A stretch of 64,000 nucleotides of DNA from Neonectria sp. B-13 (GCA_002682825.1 NOKP01000002.1:124001-188000), one strand, 5' to 3'. Counted from the first letter of the stretch, positions 33,182 through 44,069 are shown. Notes: generated by a model from the sequence alone, not told the origin. Numbers and translations: made by a program.

Positions 33182-33917
33182 ATGAGCACCAGAACGAAGG
33201 CAGAGGCGCATGGCGATGCCGTCATCGAACGGGCTAAACAGAGAGGACTCACAAAAGATCGTTCGGAGATCAGTCCTCACGTCGCCCGCAAGAATCTCAT
33301 GCCAAAGAGCAAGGTGGAATATGACCGCGACCTTGAAGTTTGGCATTCGTATGTGACCAGCTGTGCAAGAGAGCCACCGAGAATTGCAGCTCACAGACAT
33401 TAGATATGAGAGAAGACATGGTCCTTCAGATCCCCGGGATATGCGGGTGATGAAGAATTTCGCCGAAACCATGGCTCTCGGTTCGGTGGGTAAGCTGGAT
33501 AAGGACAACGAGCTGCCGGCTACCGACAGCGTGCGAATCAAAATGCGCTGCTTCTACAACGCGTGGGAGCGAAGCAACAAGCTCTTCATAGACCTGGGGG
33601 TCAAGCGATCAATGGCGCCAGTAAGTAGAATGTACCAGCTGCCAGCACCAGGAATTCACCATGATGCTAATGGGCCCAAGTATATTGAAGGTGAGCTGGC
33701 TGAGAAGATCGGCCTGAAAGACCTACATCGGGAACAGGGGTTCCTAACCATAGAGAACTATGTCAAATTGCATGAGCTTCTGTGGTTCAATGACCATCAC
33801 AACTATGTGCACGATGGGTGCCGCGTGGATAACGCCAACCTATTGAATACACATTGCTTATCAGCTTCCTATCTTTGGACTAGATTCAGGGATAATACCT
33901 TGACTCACATCGCCTGA
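33182..33917 (+). pseudogene. Truncated DUF3435-like (tyrosine-recombinase-related) protein gene
   Basis: Exons 33182-33348, 33404-33620 and 33681-33917 join in phase to about 206 residues. The order RDLEVWHSY, RDMRVMKNFAETMALG, RIKMRCFYNAWERSNK, SMAPYIEGELAEKIGL, FLTIENYVKLHELLWFNDHH and CRVDNANLLNTHC resembles the N-terminal half of fungal PF11917 (DUF3435/FluG-type) proteins, which combine an integrase-like SAM domain with a tyrosine-recombinase fold. Family members usually run several hundred residues longer with the catalytic R-H-R-Y part. Here the resemblance ends at about 33850 and a stop follows at 33915. I infer a 3' truncation. An intact unusual short protein is possible. The family call is from pattern memory. 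Confidence 0.5.
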
Positions 33918-34374
33918 TTTAGGCTTATCATTATAAAGACTTAATCGTGCTCTAGTACTTGATGTTTCAGCAGCGTCTTCTACGCTATCGTCCATCTCCT
34001 GCGCCATCACTGGTGGCAGGGGACAGTGCCCTGCCAAGAATCTCGTCAAGCGGCGGGGACTCATCATCATCATCGATCAAGTGCATCCTCTACAAGGCCC
34101 CCTCGCCTATGATAGACAAGGAATCCTCCTCATCACGTAGAGCTCCTATAATAGACTGAGCAGGAAGCTTGTTAGGAAGGATAGCTGGCGGCTGCTCCTC
34201 ATAATGTACAGTCAGTGCGAGAGGCTTGGGTTTTCGTTTTGGCTTAGAAGGCTTATATTGCTTGAACTTCAAGGTCTGATTCATTGTAACGGGGGCAAAC
34301 TAAAGAACTGGTTTTGGGAAACTTGCTCAAGACACATAGCTTAGAATCTGGCCCAGGATGTTTTATTACTGCTG
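33918..34374. other. Intergenic, possible relic on minus strand
   Basis: A minus-strand frame at 34284-34090 is rich in Lys and Pro (KPSKPKRKPKPLALTV), then acidic, and is broken by stops further on. It could be a remnant of an unrecognised gene. Nothing firmer can be said. Confidence 0.3.
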
Positions 34375-36461
34375 TTAATGGCATAGGCACTGACGTTCTG
34401 ATAGGTTGTCCTCTACCCAAGCCCCAGGTATTCCACTCGTCTTATACTCGTCCTGGCCCTGGTCAACAGTAATAGATCCATTCCATGACAGATCCCAAGT
34501 CTCCACTTGCGGGCCCAGAGAAACGCAGTCCAACCGAGCCACCCCCTTCGTCCATGTCTTCCGTCCAAGATGAAACCAATTGTGTCGAGATTTGTTCTCG
34601 AAATCTGCCTGTTCCGCACGACCATACCGCCCGACGTCCACGCCTGCTGCTCGGGCAGTCTCAGCCCACAGCTGCACCGCATTTCCCACCATCAGTTTCC
34701 AGCAATTTTCGATATGCCCCGCGCCTTTCAAAGTACCAATGATGACGCAGAAGAGAGGCGTGGCCCTTGTTATCTGACCCGTGCAGGCGGATTTGATATG
34801 CGATGTATTTAATACGGGCAGCGGCGAGATATCCAAAGCTAGTTGGGACCGTGCTAGGACCAAGTACACTAGCTCCTGCCATTCAGGTACGTCAGGGACG
34901 GCGGCAGGACTTTGAAGCCGGATACCTAGACCTAGCAATGCTAGGTTGAGAATAGGTAAGTGACATTCCACGGATTTCACCACGTCTGTTCCGCGGATCT
35001 CGCCATGGCGTTGTAAAGAGACTCGGAACTCCTCTGCAGTACGCCAGGAGTTGAGTGCAATCTGTAAAGCGCAGAGCAGACGTGTCTGGAGCGAGTCGTT
35101 GTAGTATTGTGGAAAAAGATGCGATTGTAGCAACGAAAAGGATTCTGCCGTGCCTTGGTAAGGAGCACCCAGTTGTTGGTCCGGAGGTTCACCTTCATAA
35201 CGTTCGTACTCGCCGCCGCGGGAGAGAAGGAACTCCATAAAGTCGATATGACCTTGACTTGGGGGTGTAATCGGGTTGGAAGAGTCGAAACATCTCAGAA
35301 CGGTCCTGTACGGACTTGTCAGCTAAGAATTTGCAGTAGCCTGATCGAAAGCGGTTTACATCAGCGAGTTTGTCCTTTCGTTGATGTCAACACCCATGTC
35401 GAAAAGTCTCATACAAGTGTCAACCTGCTGTCTCAAAGCGGCATGCTACAACATGGTTAGTTTTGGTCCCAGGCGTCTCTATTGCACTAGACTGACATGG
35501 ACAAGAGACCAGCCATTGATATCTTGATCGAACGGGGAGGCTTCCCCTCTCTTGAAGCATTCTAGGAGACCGTTCAAATTTCCGTCTCTGATATAGACAA
35601 AAGGTTGCGAATCCCTAGCCCTAACGGGATGGGATCTGATGGACATCCGCCAGCCTGAAGAAGCCCTAGCAACTTGTAAGTCCCACGCACAGCTTGCGAT
35701 CCACCGTGAACAAACAAGTTGCACATGGTAAGCACCAGCGGCCCATTGAAATCCGACTGTAAGTCCTAGGAGTTGGGATCTCCAGTTGCGAGGGAAGCAT
35801 TGCCACTTGTCGCCTGATACAGACTTCTGTCTCTTGTGGTCCCCGTCCTTTTGACCATCGGCCTTTGCGTGATGACATGGAGTGTCCGGACAATCGTGTT
35901 GCTTCAATGGTCCTGTTGAAGCAACAATTGATGTCAATAGGGCTTGATTATGCCTAAATACAGCACTGAAGTTGTGAACGCTTTTAGTGAACCAGCTGGT
36001 GAAGATGTGTTCTCGATGACTCACGTCATATAGAACTGCTGCGCAAGCATCAGAAGCCGGATCGTTCCAGCCAATTCCCTTTCCAGTCTGGCAAGGGTTT
36101 CCTTGTTCAGTATTACTTTCAGCGAGGCCGAAAGCCTCCTTCTCCGTTTCGTTGAATTGATATTCTGGCTTAGAGATGCAGCCATGTCCGCAATCGCTTG
36201 GCTTGAAGTTCGGCAGTGCTGGATGCATAGCTTGAGGGTTGCATCCCCCGAGGTACCGGCCGGAAAGCCTGCCTGGATGATTTCCACCTCCTTAAGAAGC
36301 GGAATCAAAATCTCGAGTTCTTGAATGAGGTGCGCGATCATTGGCGGGACGTCTTTGATTTCGTCTAGCAGCGATTTCAGCTTGGCGATACCACTGCCGA
36401 CCTGAGAGACTAGTTGAACCACGGCCACGCCGCTAGCGACAAGGGCCAAGGCCTCTGCCAT
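34375..36461 (-). CDS. STAND-type N-terminal (Helo-like) domain protein with an ankyrin-like middle and an unassigned C-terminus
   Basis: Exons 36461-36025, 35953-35497, 35445-35360 and 35305-34375 join in phase to 636 residues. Residues 1-145 (MAEALALVASGVAVVQLVSQ, then LLDEIKDVPPMIAHLIQELE) match the helical N-terminal domain common on fungal STAND/ankyrin proteins (Helo_like_N, PF17111 type). A Trp-rich segment (WRSQLLGLTVGFQWAAGAYH) and QPFVYIRDGNLNGLLECFKR followed by NGWSLVHHAALRQQVDTCMR form one or two degenerate ankyrin-like repeats. The last roughly 300 residues have no NACHT and no clear family; a Trp-containing WDLSWNGSITVDQGQDEYK lies near the end. Related architectures act in fungal self/non-self signalling, which is inference here. 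The start is 509 bases from a divergent orphan gene. Confidence 0.75.
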
Positions 36462-36970
36462 CGTTTGACCCGAGGGCTGAGCGTACGGAGGTTGTCTGCG
36501 CATCGGGGGAAGGTGACACATGTATGTATTAGTAGCTGAGCATCAGGCTCTCTCGGCTAGGGCAGTGCACAGGTGGCTGTGGGGCTGGTGTGTAGGACAA
36601 GAAGGAGGCGACCTTACATGCGCGGTTCCTGACCAGAGAGCTTTGCCGCCTCATTTTCAAGGCCTACGTATGCTATTAGCTGAGGCCTTTGGAATGTGGG
36701 GCTCATGATTGTTGTTGTCGTATTCGTACAAAATGCCGGTGTGCCTCTGTCTCACAAATTGGTTGGGATATGCGGTACGTATCTCGAACACGGGCGTCAA
36801 TCTAACACAGGGATCTGTCTGGCTCTTCTAGTTGTCTCAACATTTTGCAGAGCATTAGGGCTTTTCGCATTAAGTCACACAAAAACGAATTTAAGGAACA
36901 CTATAAAAGCAAGGCAAGATCCCTTCAGCCATAGTCTCAACCCCGCACCTCTTTAACCTCTTTTTCACCA

Positions 36971-37657
36971 ATGGCGTCCTTGGAAAGGCTCGTGTCTCTG
37001 CGACCCTCTCTATTGAAGGGTCCTCTTGACTGCATCTCCCCTCTGCTATACGGGCAACAATCGCCTTCTTGGCCTAAAGAACTTGCTTACCGGATTGGCA
37101 TTGTGTGAGCACCACCCCTCGCCCACTTCCCCACAGACGCTCCTTCTCCTTTGCTAACGATGACATGTAATTAGTGCGGGTGCGGTACGGGACCTATTTC
37201 AGGAGCAACCAACCCTTGCGAGTGCAGTCATCCTAAATGTGCCAACTGCCACGAGTCTATTGTCCATGAACGGGGCAACAGAAAGACGACGTAAGGCGTC
37301 TCGTGTTAGAAGCGATTCCGTCCTGTCAAGCACTTGGTAAGGAAAGATGATTCAGGGAAACGATTCTAGCTAACGAGAAGATGCAGTGTCAATAGTTCAT
37401 GGAATCGAAGTTCGAGTGCTGCCAATGGAGAACGATGTCTTGGCTGGCTAGAAGCGGAAGTTATTATCTCAAAAGAAGTGTTCCATGGTCGTTGTGTTCA
37501 CGCACTGATAGGTGTAATACGAAAATTCAAACTTCGGGGCCCACGGCTCCGCATGGGCAAATCTATTTGTCTTCGGCCAGTACGGCCTTGTGCACTCGGT
37601 GCTTTCAAATCTCCTCCTCGAAGCCGGTTCCGCCTCACAGCGGACCCCAAAGCGTAG
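36971..37657 (+). CDS. Orphan protein, 188 residues
   Basis: Exons 36971-37104, 37175-37336 and 37387-37657 join in phase with consensus splice sites (GTGAGC/ATTAG and GTAAGG/TGCAG), and the frame is open throughout, which argues for a real gene. The N-terminus is MASLERLVSLRPSLLKGPLD; the middle has a hydrophobic stretch (LASAVILNVPTATSLLS) followed by a basic, Ser-rich region (ERRRKASRVRSDSVLSS). The C-terminal part includes LEAEVIISKEVFHGRCVHAL and a basic proline-rich tail. No family was recognised and there is no signal peptide. It is transcribed divergently from the STAND-type gene at 36461 with about 510 bases between starts, so shared regulation is possible. Confidence 0.5.
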
Positions 37658-37791
37658 GATAATATGTGATATTCAACATGCAATGAGAGAAAGACGAACA
37701 AATACAGAGAAATCACTTACATCTAGAATTGTAACTTCTAGGATCACAGGCATCAAACGCTAGTTCTTATACATACCTTCGACGGGGTCAC

Positions 37792-38544
37792 AGACGAATC
37801 TAGACGTTGAAAATTTCCTTTGTCGCCCATGGTCCTGAGCTGCTGCTGAGAAAACGGAGGACGGTTGTGGAACTTGGACGGTTCCGGGATCTGTACCAGA
37901 TGTTGACGTGGTGTATTTCCCGAGAGAGAAAGAATGCCAAGATGGAAGTGGTCCAGACGGGCTACTGCCAGGCGAAAAGGGCCACGGCGATTGGGTTCAG
38001 TCGGTGGCCTTCTCACGCGATGGCCAGCGTCTCTCATCAGCGTCACGCGACCTGACCATCAAGATCTGGGATGCCACGACGGTCAGGTATCCGGGATTCA
38101 TCACGAATCTTCGTTGGGATATCACCATTGGGGGACTATTCGCTTTTAGTCGGTCAGTCGTTCCAGTCTCTCTTGCGTGAAACATTAGTACCTCTTTGAA
38201 TGGTTGTGACTGATTTCCTTGCCTCTTAGAACATATGGCACTGGAATGCCACTAACACGTAACGTTTTCGACAATCTGTTGTAATTTCTCAGTCCTAAGA
38301 GAGCAACCAAAGATTCAGTAGGTGGTAGGTTGGAATCACAGCCTATTTGGTCGTGAGCCTGGAACAAGGACAAGGAAAGTGTTCCTGCCAGGTTGTTTCT
38401 AATTTGGTTAGTGGCAACTTTCGTGAAGGGGTCCAAGAATGAGGCCCACACATCAGCTCACCACGGCTCACCACGGCTCAGGTTAAAGCAGCAGCAGCTC
38501 AGGACCATGGGCGACAAGGAAATTTTCAACGTCTAGATTCGTCT
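37792..38544. mobile_element. Candidate 753-bp element with 56/57-bp inverted ends
   Basis: Left arm 37792-37848 and right arm 38489-38544 are reverse complements over about 56 bases with one single-base gap (AAAGG against AAGG). They contain AGACGAATCTAGACGTTGAA at the outer end and CCTGAGCTGCTGCTG at the inner end. The enclosed sequence holds one WD40 repeat fragment and short CTCACCACGG tandem words at about 38452-38480. No transposase is present. The outer flanks do not show an obvious target-site duplication. This may be a MITE-like or gene-capturing non-autonomous element, or simply an inverted duplication. Confidence 0.55.
37967..38080 (+). pseudogene. WD40 repeat fragment
   Basis: A single WD40 unit reads GHGDWVQSVAFSRDGQRLSS followed by ASRDLTIKIWDATT. 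This is the form typical of the repeat arrays at the C-terminus of fungal NACHT-WD40 (NWD/HET) proteins. The frame is open a little upstream but has no ATG, no further repeats and no NACHT. It lies inside the inverted-repeat element and is taken as captured or leftover coding sequence. Confidence 0.65.
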
Positions 38545-38840
38545 CAGATAATGAGCCGTTATTTCCTTTTCGGTTCATACCTAGCTTAAGTCACCACATT
38601 CAATCATGTTCCTCACTGAAAAGAGAGATTGATAGTTGGATACCACCAGCAGAAACGAAACGCGACCTATCTTCGAAGACTACGCTTTCTTCGAACAAAA
38701 ACTCAAAAGTGAGCTCGTACTCATAGACGAGCAGTAAGCTGCCGGTTGAAGGGAAATTATACGGCCGAGGCCGAGCAAGAAAATCAATCAATTAGTCGAC
38801 AGAAGCTTCATTCTCGATCGCTACTCAACCCTCAACCAAA

Positions 38841-39748
38841 ATGGATGACTACATCTTCCTCGCTGACGAACCTCCACCTCCACCCCCACTGAAGGCGATA
38901 TAAGGGATCCAATTGCCCAAGTATAAAATACCAGGTGAACCAGAACGCTACCGCTTACCAACGGCTGCTGTGGAGAGCACCCACTTGGAACGTCCACAGC
39001 CCCTGGAGACAGTGGTAATTGAAATCCCCCTTGCTTGCCATCGACGAACATGGTCTTATTTTCTCTTTATCTAAACTAGCACTTTCGTTTCCGAACCCGC
39101 TTCGTATCCGCCACTGGTAGATTTGCGGATTCCAACCACCCCAACGTGTTACGATTGCGCATCCATCAGTCTTCCGTGCCGAATGTCGTCGGCTTCGTCG
39201 CTGACCTCATCCTCCGATGGATTCGTTTTTACATCGAGTCCGTCTTTCCCGAGTGGTTTCTGCCATCCAAAGTCATTCTCAAGAAGGAGAGGGAAGACAA
39301 AGACGACGAATACGGAGACCCTGAGGAGCTCATGGATACAGAAGTACATACGTACAAAAGGCTCAAACCCCTCCAAGGTGTAGTGGTCCCTATCTACTAT
39401 GGCCAGGTTCGGTTCAACGGAGCAAGGGCGATAATCCTTCAAGACGTTGGTGGCGTATCGCTGGCCGAGCCAGAGGGCGCGACGCTAGATTTCGACGACT
39501 TCTCACGGCTACTCCAGGAGTGTTGCTACGCTCTGCAAAGCTTGGGCGTAAATCCCGAGGATCACCAGCTTGGAAATTTTCTCCTCGTGGATGGCAAGAT
39601 AGTAGCCGTAGACCTAGAGATGGCGTCGTTTGACAGGCCAGCCGATTATACCAGACCCTCCATGTGGAACGGCATCTCTTGGATGGCGCGGCTGTATCGA
39701 GACCGTCGCGCATATCTCCGGAAAGAGGGTTTGCTAGAGGCAGCATGA
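38841..39748 (+). pseudogene. Kinase-like (fungal protein kinase-fold) pseudogene
   Basis: From the ATG at 38841 the frame reads MDDYIFLADEPPPPPPLKAI and meets TAA at 38901. The same frame goes on with YRLPTAAVESTHLERPQPLE and VVIEIPLACHRRTWSYFLF to a second TAA. A shift of frame then leads through RFRTRFVSATGRFADSNHP into the long open stretch at 39146-39748. That stretch has LQGVVVPIYYGQVRFNG, IILQDVGGVSL (hinge-like), PEDHQLGNFLLV (D-x4-N catalytic-loop-like) and VAVDLEMASF (metal-binding D-L-E in place of DFG). This is the layout of the divergent kinase-like proteins common in fungal accessory regions. Two stops and one frameshift make the full gene non-functional. The 3' part could still be translated alone. 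Confidence 0.65.
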
Positions 39749-40906
39749 GGTAAACTAAGTTTGAGAAGAGCAGTTGGACGAGTTCTACTCACAGAATGGT
39801 GGTGGCTCCATAGCAAATAATATGACTCTGTTGCCTACGTTCAAACCAGGTGTCCATTTCATACCGGCGCTCATTGAGTGGCCGTCCCCACTAGAGTCGC
39901 AATGGGCTTATATGCTTGTGATCGCGGTTGGAACTTATGAAGAAGGATTGAAAACTGGGATCCCAATACCGAAAGAGACCCAAGGTGAACCGTTCGGTTG
40001 GGATTGCGATCACCTTCGTGAGAGTTGATTAAGCGGAGGTGATCTAGAAGTAGAGGGCCTAAACATGGAAACCACTGGCTGCTCTATCACATTGCATTGG
40101 CTATCACAAGGTTTCCTCACATGACAAGCTTCCTAGGCCCGATGGTGTTACAAAGGCTGATCGAATTGATCTCTGTCTCAACAACCTTGCTAGGAACCTT
40201 GATCCCTCCCTCAACAACCTAGTCATCCTAGATGACACGTTCCCCTTCCTTTCTCATCACTCTAGATGACACGATTCCTATCCCTTCCTACGGACCAAAT
40301 CATGTATTTAAAGACCTTCCTTTCCCGCTGAGATAGATAGAAGTCAAGAGCTTTTATCCCATTGATCCCAGCCATTAGATGTGATATGCTCGGCCAAGGA
40401 GATGAGCAGAGCGGGATTAAATTTGGACTCCATATCCCGACTCACCTGTCAGTTTCATCTGATGGAAGCATCATTATCAAGATTTATGTATTGTCGGTAC
40501 CAGCTATAAAAAGAATCGAAGCTTAACTTTATAGAGACAAGGGAAATCAAGTATTCAAGCTCCTCCTCCTCCCCCTCCCCCTCTAGCTTTTACGAAGATC
40601 TCAAGCTAAAACCACCACTTCCCGCGTATCACATGTTCCTTTTTAGTTCGCGACGCGCTTAACGTAAGATTTAATCCATTTACTCGATTAGCATGGGCGG
40701 ATTTTACAATCGCCGGCCCTTATCCCCGGAACAGAAATGCCTTATTGCCTACAGCCGGGCTAACTACACAATTCAACTGATCGACTCGCCGGTTCGGCAC
40801 CGACAGTCGTCTCATTAATGTCTTTTACTCTTTAAATGATTTCCATTGTTCGTCTTTCTCCTTGAAAATTCGAGAAAATATCGGGATAGTCTGCAGTGCT
40901 ATTACA
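39749..40906. other. Intergenic, with an unassigned frame and CT-rich promoter
   Basis: An open frame at about 39774-40028 without an ATG contains LPTFKPGVHFIPALIEWPSP. It may be an exon or relic of an unknown gene. A CTAGATGACACG phrase is repeated at about 40228 and 40261, the first inside a short palindrome (GTCATCCTAGATGAC). A CT-rich run (CTCCTCCTCCTCCCCCTCCC) at about 40560-40585 precedes the PEBP gene. Confidence 0.4.
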
Positions 40907-41493
40907 ATGCCAGCAAACTACAGCGTCCAGAAAGCAATTGAGCTCATTGAGAGCGACCCGGCCAAGGTCCTTGGTCTGAAGGTTGGCCCACACGACAATG
41001 TCAAACCCGGCCAGTATATTCCCAAAGCCGGTACGAATCACTGATACAGAAGAAACTACTGAGAAACTGCGGTCAACTAACTCAGCCAGACGCCCAATCT
41101 GAACCGGAATTGTCCTTCTCGGAGCTCTCGTCCAATACCACCTACATGATCGTCGGACTAGACATCGACGCTCCGTTCCCCTCATTCGGCGTGCTCGGCC
41201 CTGTGATGCACTGGATCCAGCCTGGGCTGCAAGTGGGCGCGGACAATACTCTCAACGCGACGGCTCCATTCATCACCAACTACATCGGGCCCGCGCCGCC
41301 GCCAGGAAGTTCACCACATCGATACATCTTCTTTCTTTATGAACAGCCTGCGGGGTTCGACGGCACGAAATATGCCCCTCCAAATGGTCAAAAGGTGGGA
41401 GTCATGCAGCGCATGCGATATGATTTGGATGGGTGGGAGAAGCAGATCAGCTTGGGTCCTGTCTTGGCCTGCAACTACTTTAAGAGCAACTAA
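40907..41493 (+). CDS. Phosphatidylethanolamine-binding protein (PEBP) family protein
   Basis: Exons 40907-41030 and 41090-41493 join in phase to 175 residues. The two PEBP core motifs are present: MIVGLDIDAPFPSFGVLG running into MHWIQPG (D-x-D-x-P...H-W motif, the ligand-binding pocket) and GSSPHRYIFFLYEQP (G-x-H-R motif). A C-terminal CNYFKSN closes the fold. No signal peptide is seen, so it is probably cytosolic. Fungal relatives include the carboxypeptidase Y inhibitor Tfs1 and many uncharacterised short paralogues. The ligand is unknown. Confidence 0.9.
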
Positions 41494-41861
41494 TGGATAC
41501 CCACTCATCGTCTAGATTAAACCTATAATTATGAGCAAATCATGCATCCCTAATTGCCTTTCTGTGAACTGACTCTGCTCGCAATACTGCCCATTCACAG
41601 AACGCTGTCTAAGGCATCCACCCAGGCCTACGTCATATTCCACAAGAGGCCAAGTGCTTACTCCAGTGTTCTGATTAACTCATTCACTGATCGCCAGAGT
41701 CGTTGCCATGATCACCGCCCCGCGCCTTCCGGTGGCTGACTGTACTGAGTAAAAAGAGCACGGGAGCTCAGATTCACAACACACAACACACAACACACAA
41801 CACACCAAGCAATCACTTCCATAATTTTCTCACTCAAAACTGGTCCATAATCTTTTCTATA
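41494..41861. other. Intergenic with a 7-bp tandem repeat
   Basis: A short (ACACAAC)n run of about five units lies at 41775-41807, in the probable leader of the next gene. Nothing else was recognised. Confidence 0.5.
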
Positions 41862-42448
41862 ATGTATTTCTCACTGACACTGCTGTTGCTCCCGCTCTGC
41901 TCGGCCTTGTCCCTCCCAGAATCCCTTCAGCCGCGCACAAAAGACGGCGTCCATTATTGCTCGGAGGACGTCATAAAGCTACTGGAACTTCAGCCCTCCT
42001 CAGAGAAGGGCTACTACTTGCAGACTTTCGAGGACCCAGCGACCGTCGAGGGCAGTAATCGCAGCGTCAGCACGGCCATCTACTACCTCCTCGATGGCGC
42101 CGCGGGCTACTCTCTCTGGCACCAGCTCGACGCTGCCGAGGTGTGGCACTACTACGCCGGCGCGCCCCTGGTTTTGTACCTGTCTCGTGACGACGGTAGT
42201 TGCGTGAGGGAGCACGTTCTGGGGATCGACTTGAAAAACGGGCAGAGGCCGCAGGCCGTGGTGAGTCGTGATGAGTGGCAGAGAGCAAGGAGTTTGGGAG
42301 ACTGGACGCTTGTGGGAACCACGGGTGAGAAACAATTCCACCCCAAAAGACTTTCTTTCCGCTAACTTTTGTACACAAAGTTGCTCCAGGATTTGACGTC
42401 AGTGGGCAGGTGCTTCAACCAGAGGGCTGGGAGCCACGATCCTGCTGA
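41862..42448 (+). CDS. Cupin-fold DUF985 (Cupin_5) protein with N-terminal signal-like segment
   Basis: Exons 41862-42324 and 42381-42448 join in phase to 176 residues. After MYFSLTLLLLPLCSALS, which looks like a signal peptide, come DVIKLLELQPSSEKGYYLQT, STAIYYLLDGAAGYSLWHQL and EVWHYYAGAPLVLYL, and finally VAPGFDVSGQVLQPEGWEP. This order is that of the DUF985/Cupin_5 beta-barrel family (yeast YML079W-like), including the E-x-W-H-x-Y-x-G metal/ligand strand. Most relatives are cytosolic, so the apparent signal peptide is unusual. Catalytic activity is not established for the family. Confidence 0.85.
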
Positions 42449-42941
42449 GGCACGCACTCAGATGGTTGAGAGTACCAACCCAGTCTTTTTCTCCCGATTT
42501 TCCAGTCGCCTGCTCGTGGATATTAGTCCAGATATTCTAGGAACAGTGACGCGGTCTTCCAGGCACAGAAGGAAGTTCGGCGTATTTTGGGACGTCCATG
42601 GCTTGATGTTGGTTGCCTTTGGTTGCATTAAAACTGAACACAAAGATAAATGATGGGGAAATTTGACTCTTCAAGGTATACCTTTGTTGAGTAGGAATAA
42701 CCTAAGTCTCATTACCTTAGGTAGAACTTGTTAAGAGGCCTTTAAGTAGTTTGGTTAGTTTTCACCTGTGGCCTGTTGTGAAGCTAGCTAAGGTGTTAGA
42801 TACGTTGTATCGTGTACTTTGCGTTATTACACTGACATAAGGTTCTTGTAATCGAGATTTTTGCCTTCCCTTTGCTCATTTCACGTTTTCATCCTGAGTA
42901 TTTATATACCTCAAGGTTTGGGTAAAATATCGAACAAATTC
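42449..42941. other. Intergenic region between convergent genes
   Basis: About 490 bases containing the 3' ends of two convergent genes; nothing else was recognised. Confidence 0.4.
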
Positions 42942-44069
42942 CTATGGCTTTGTAATATCCAGGACACTCCTCAACTTCTCATCCCTATCTCTTAGATCAG
43001 CAGGACCAAGCTTTCCATACTGGGATTCAACCTGTTCGCACAATCTTCCTTGCCAGCCGGCCGAGTCCTTGTCGTTAGCCTCAGGCCCCTGAAGCTGGAG
43101 GCTTCCAAGGTCATCCCAACATGCTTGTACGGTATCACCAATTTTGTCCAGAAAGCCTTCCAGACCACGTTCCTCTCCGCCACCGGCATGGTAACTCCAG
43201 AAAGGCCCTCGAACAGCCCACCTAGGTCCCAGGCTCTGCTGAACCACTTGATCTATGTCCTGAGGGCTCGCAATACCCTTCTCAACGAGGTAAGCTGCTT
43301 CTCTGAACAAGGCGAAGGCAAGGCGATTTGCGACGAATCCGGTAATCTCTTCTTTCAAAATGACAGGTTTTCTCCCCAAGCTCTCCCAGTACTCCATTGT
43401 GCGTGCCAAGTGTGGTGACTGAGAAGGTTGGACATCAGGGGCTGTGACAATTTCTAGGAGAGGCATTATATGAGGTGGATTGAATGGGTGTACAATCATT
43501 AGTCGACTTTTGTCCTGCATACTTTTAGATTGCACCGAACCTGGAATCCCAGAGGTGCTGGACCAGAATAGAGCTGTGGGGGGTGCAAGAGCCTCAATTT
43601 CGGGCCAGATCTGCTGCTTGAACTCGACTCTCTCTGGACCTTGCTCTTGAACAATGGCTGCTTCAGAGACTGCCTCTGACAGGGATGATGTTATGCGTAG
43701 TCGGCCCGTCTCGATTAGAGACGTCAGGTTGAGAGCCTCTGGACTGCCAGGAGTCGACGTCTGGTCTTCCTCTGAACTTCGAACCAGGATTGAGAGATAT
43801 TCTGGACAAGTTAGGAACTTAGGCTGCGATCTCCATTTCTGCAGAGTGATGCAGAGAAGCGAAGGAAATAAAGACCGTCACCAACCTGGAAGCTTGGCCT
43901 CGATGTAATCTTTTAGATCTGGTCGAGGATCGTAGATGATCACTCGAGCAGGGCGTTCTGTTGCAGCCGACAGATGAAGCGCTGCGAAAGAAAGGCCAAT
44001 TGTGCCCGCTCCCACAAGGGCGATGTTGGTAAACCCAAGTCGACTCATATCTGATTTGCTTGCTGCCAT
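42942..44069 (-). CDS. 3-hydroxyacyl-CoA dehydrogenase family protein
   Basis: Exons 44069-43886 and 43801-42942 join in phase to 347 residues. FTNIALVGAGTIGLSFAALH is the N-terminal Rossmann fold with G-x-G-x-x-G for NAD. LFWSSTSGIPGSV and MIVHPFNPPHIMPLLEIV match the substrate-side conserved block (H-P-F-N-P/V-P of the 3HCDH N domain). EEITGFVANRLAFALFREAA begins the helical C domain. Length and the H-P-F-N-P-P-H variant resemble the lambda-crystallin/carnitine-dehydrogenase-like branch, so the substrate need not be an acyl-CoA. It lies on the same strand as, and about 1.2 kb downstream of, the regulator at 45253-48069 and may belong with the cluster. Confidence 0.9.

Noticed and set aside
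37807..38055. Overlapping open frames in the inverted-repeat element
   Set aside because: Only the frame with the WD40 pattern has family resemblance; the others are shadows.
39774..40028. An 84-codon plus-strand frame after the kinase-like pseudogene
   Set aside because: It has no ATG and no recognised domain; it may be an exon, but there is no supported gene to attach it to.
33182..40028. Calling the whole 33-40 kb patch a Starship element
   Set aside because: Only a truncated DUF3435-like fragment is visible; no flanking direct repeats or intact captain can be shown from this window.
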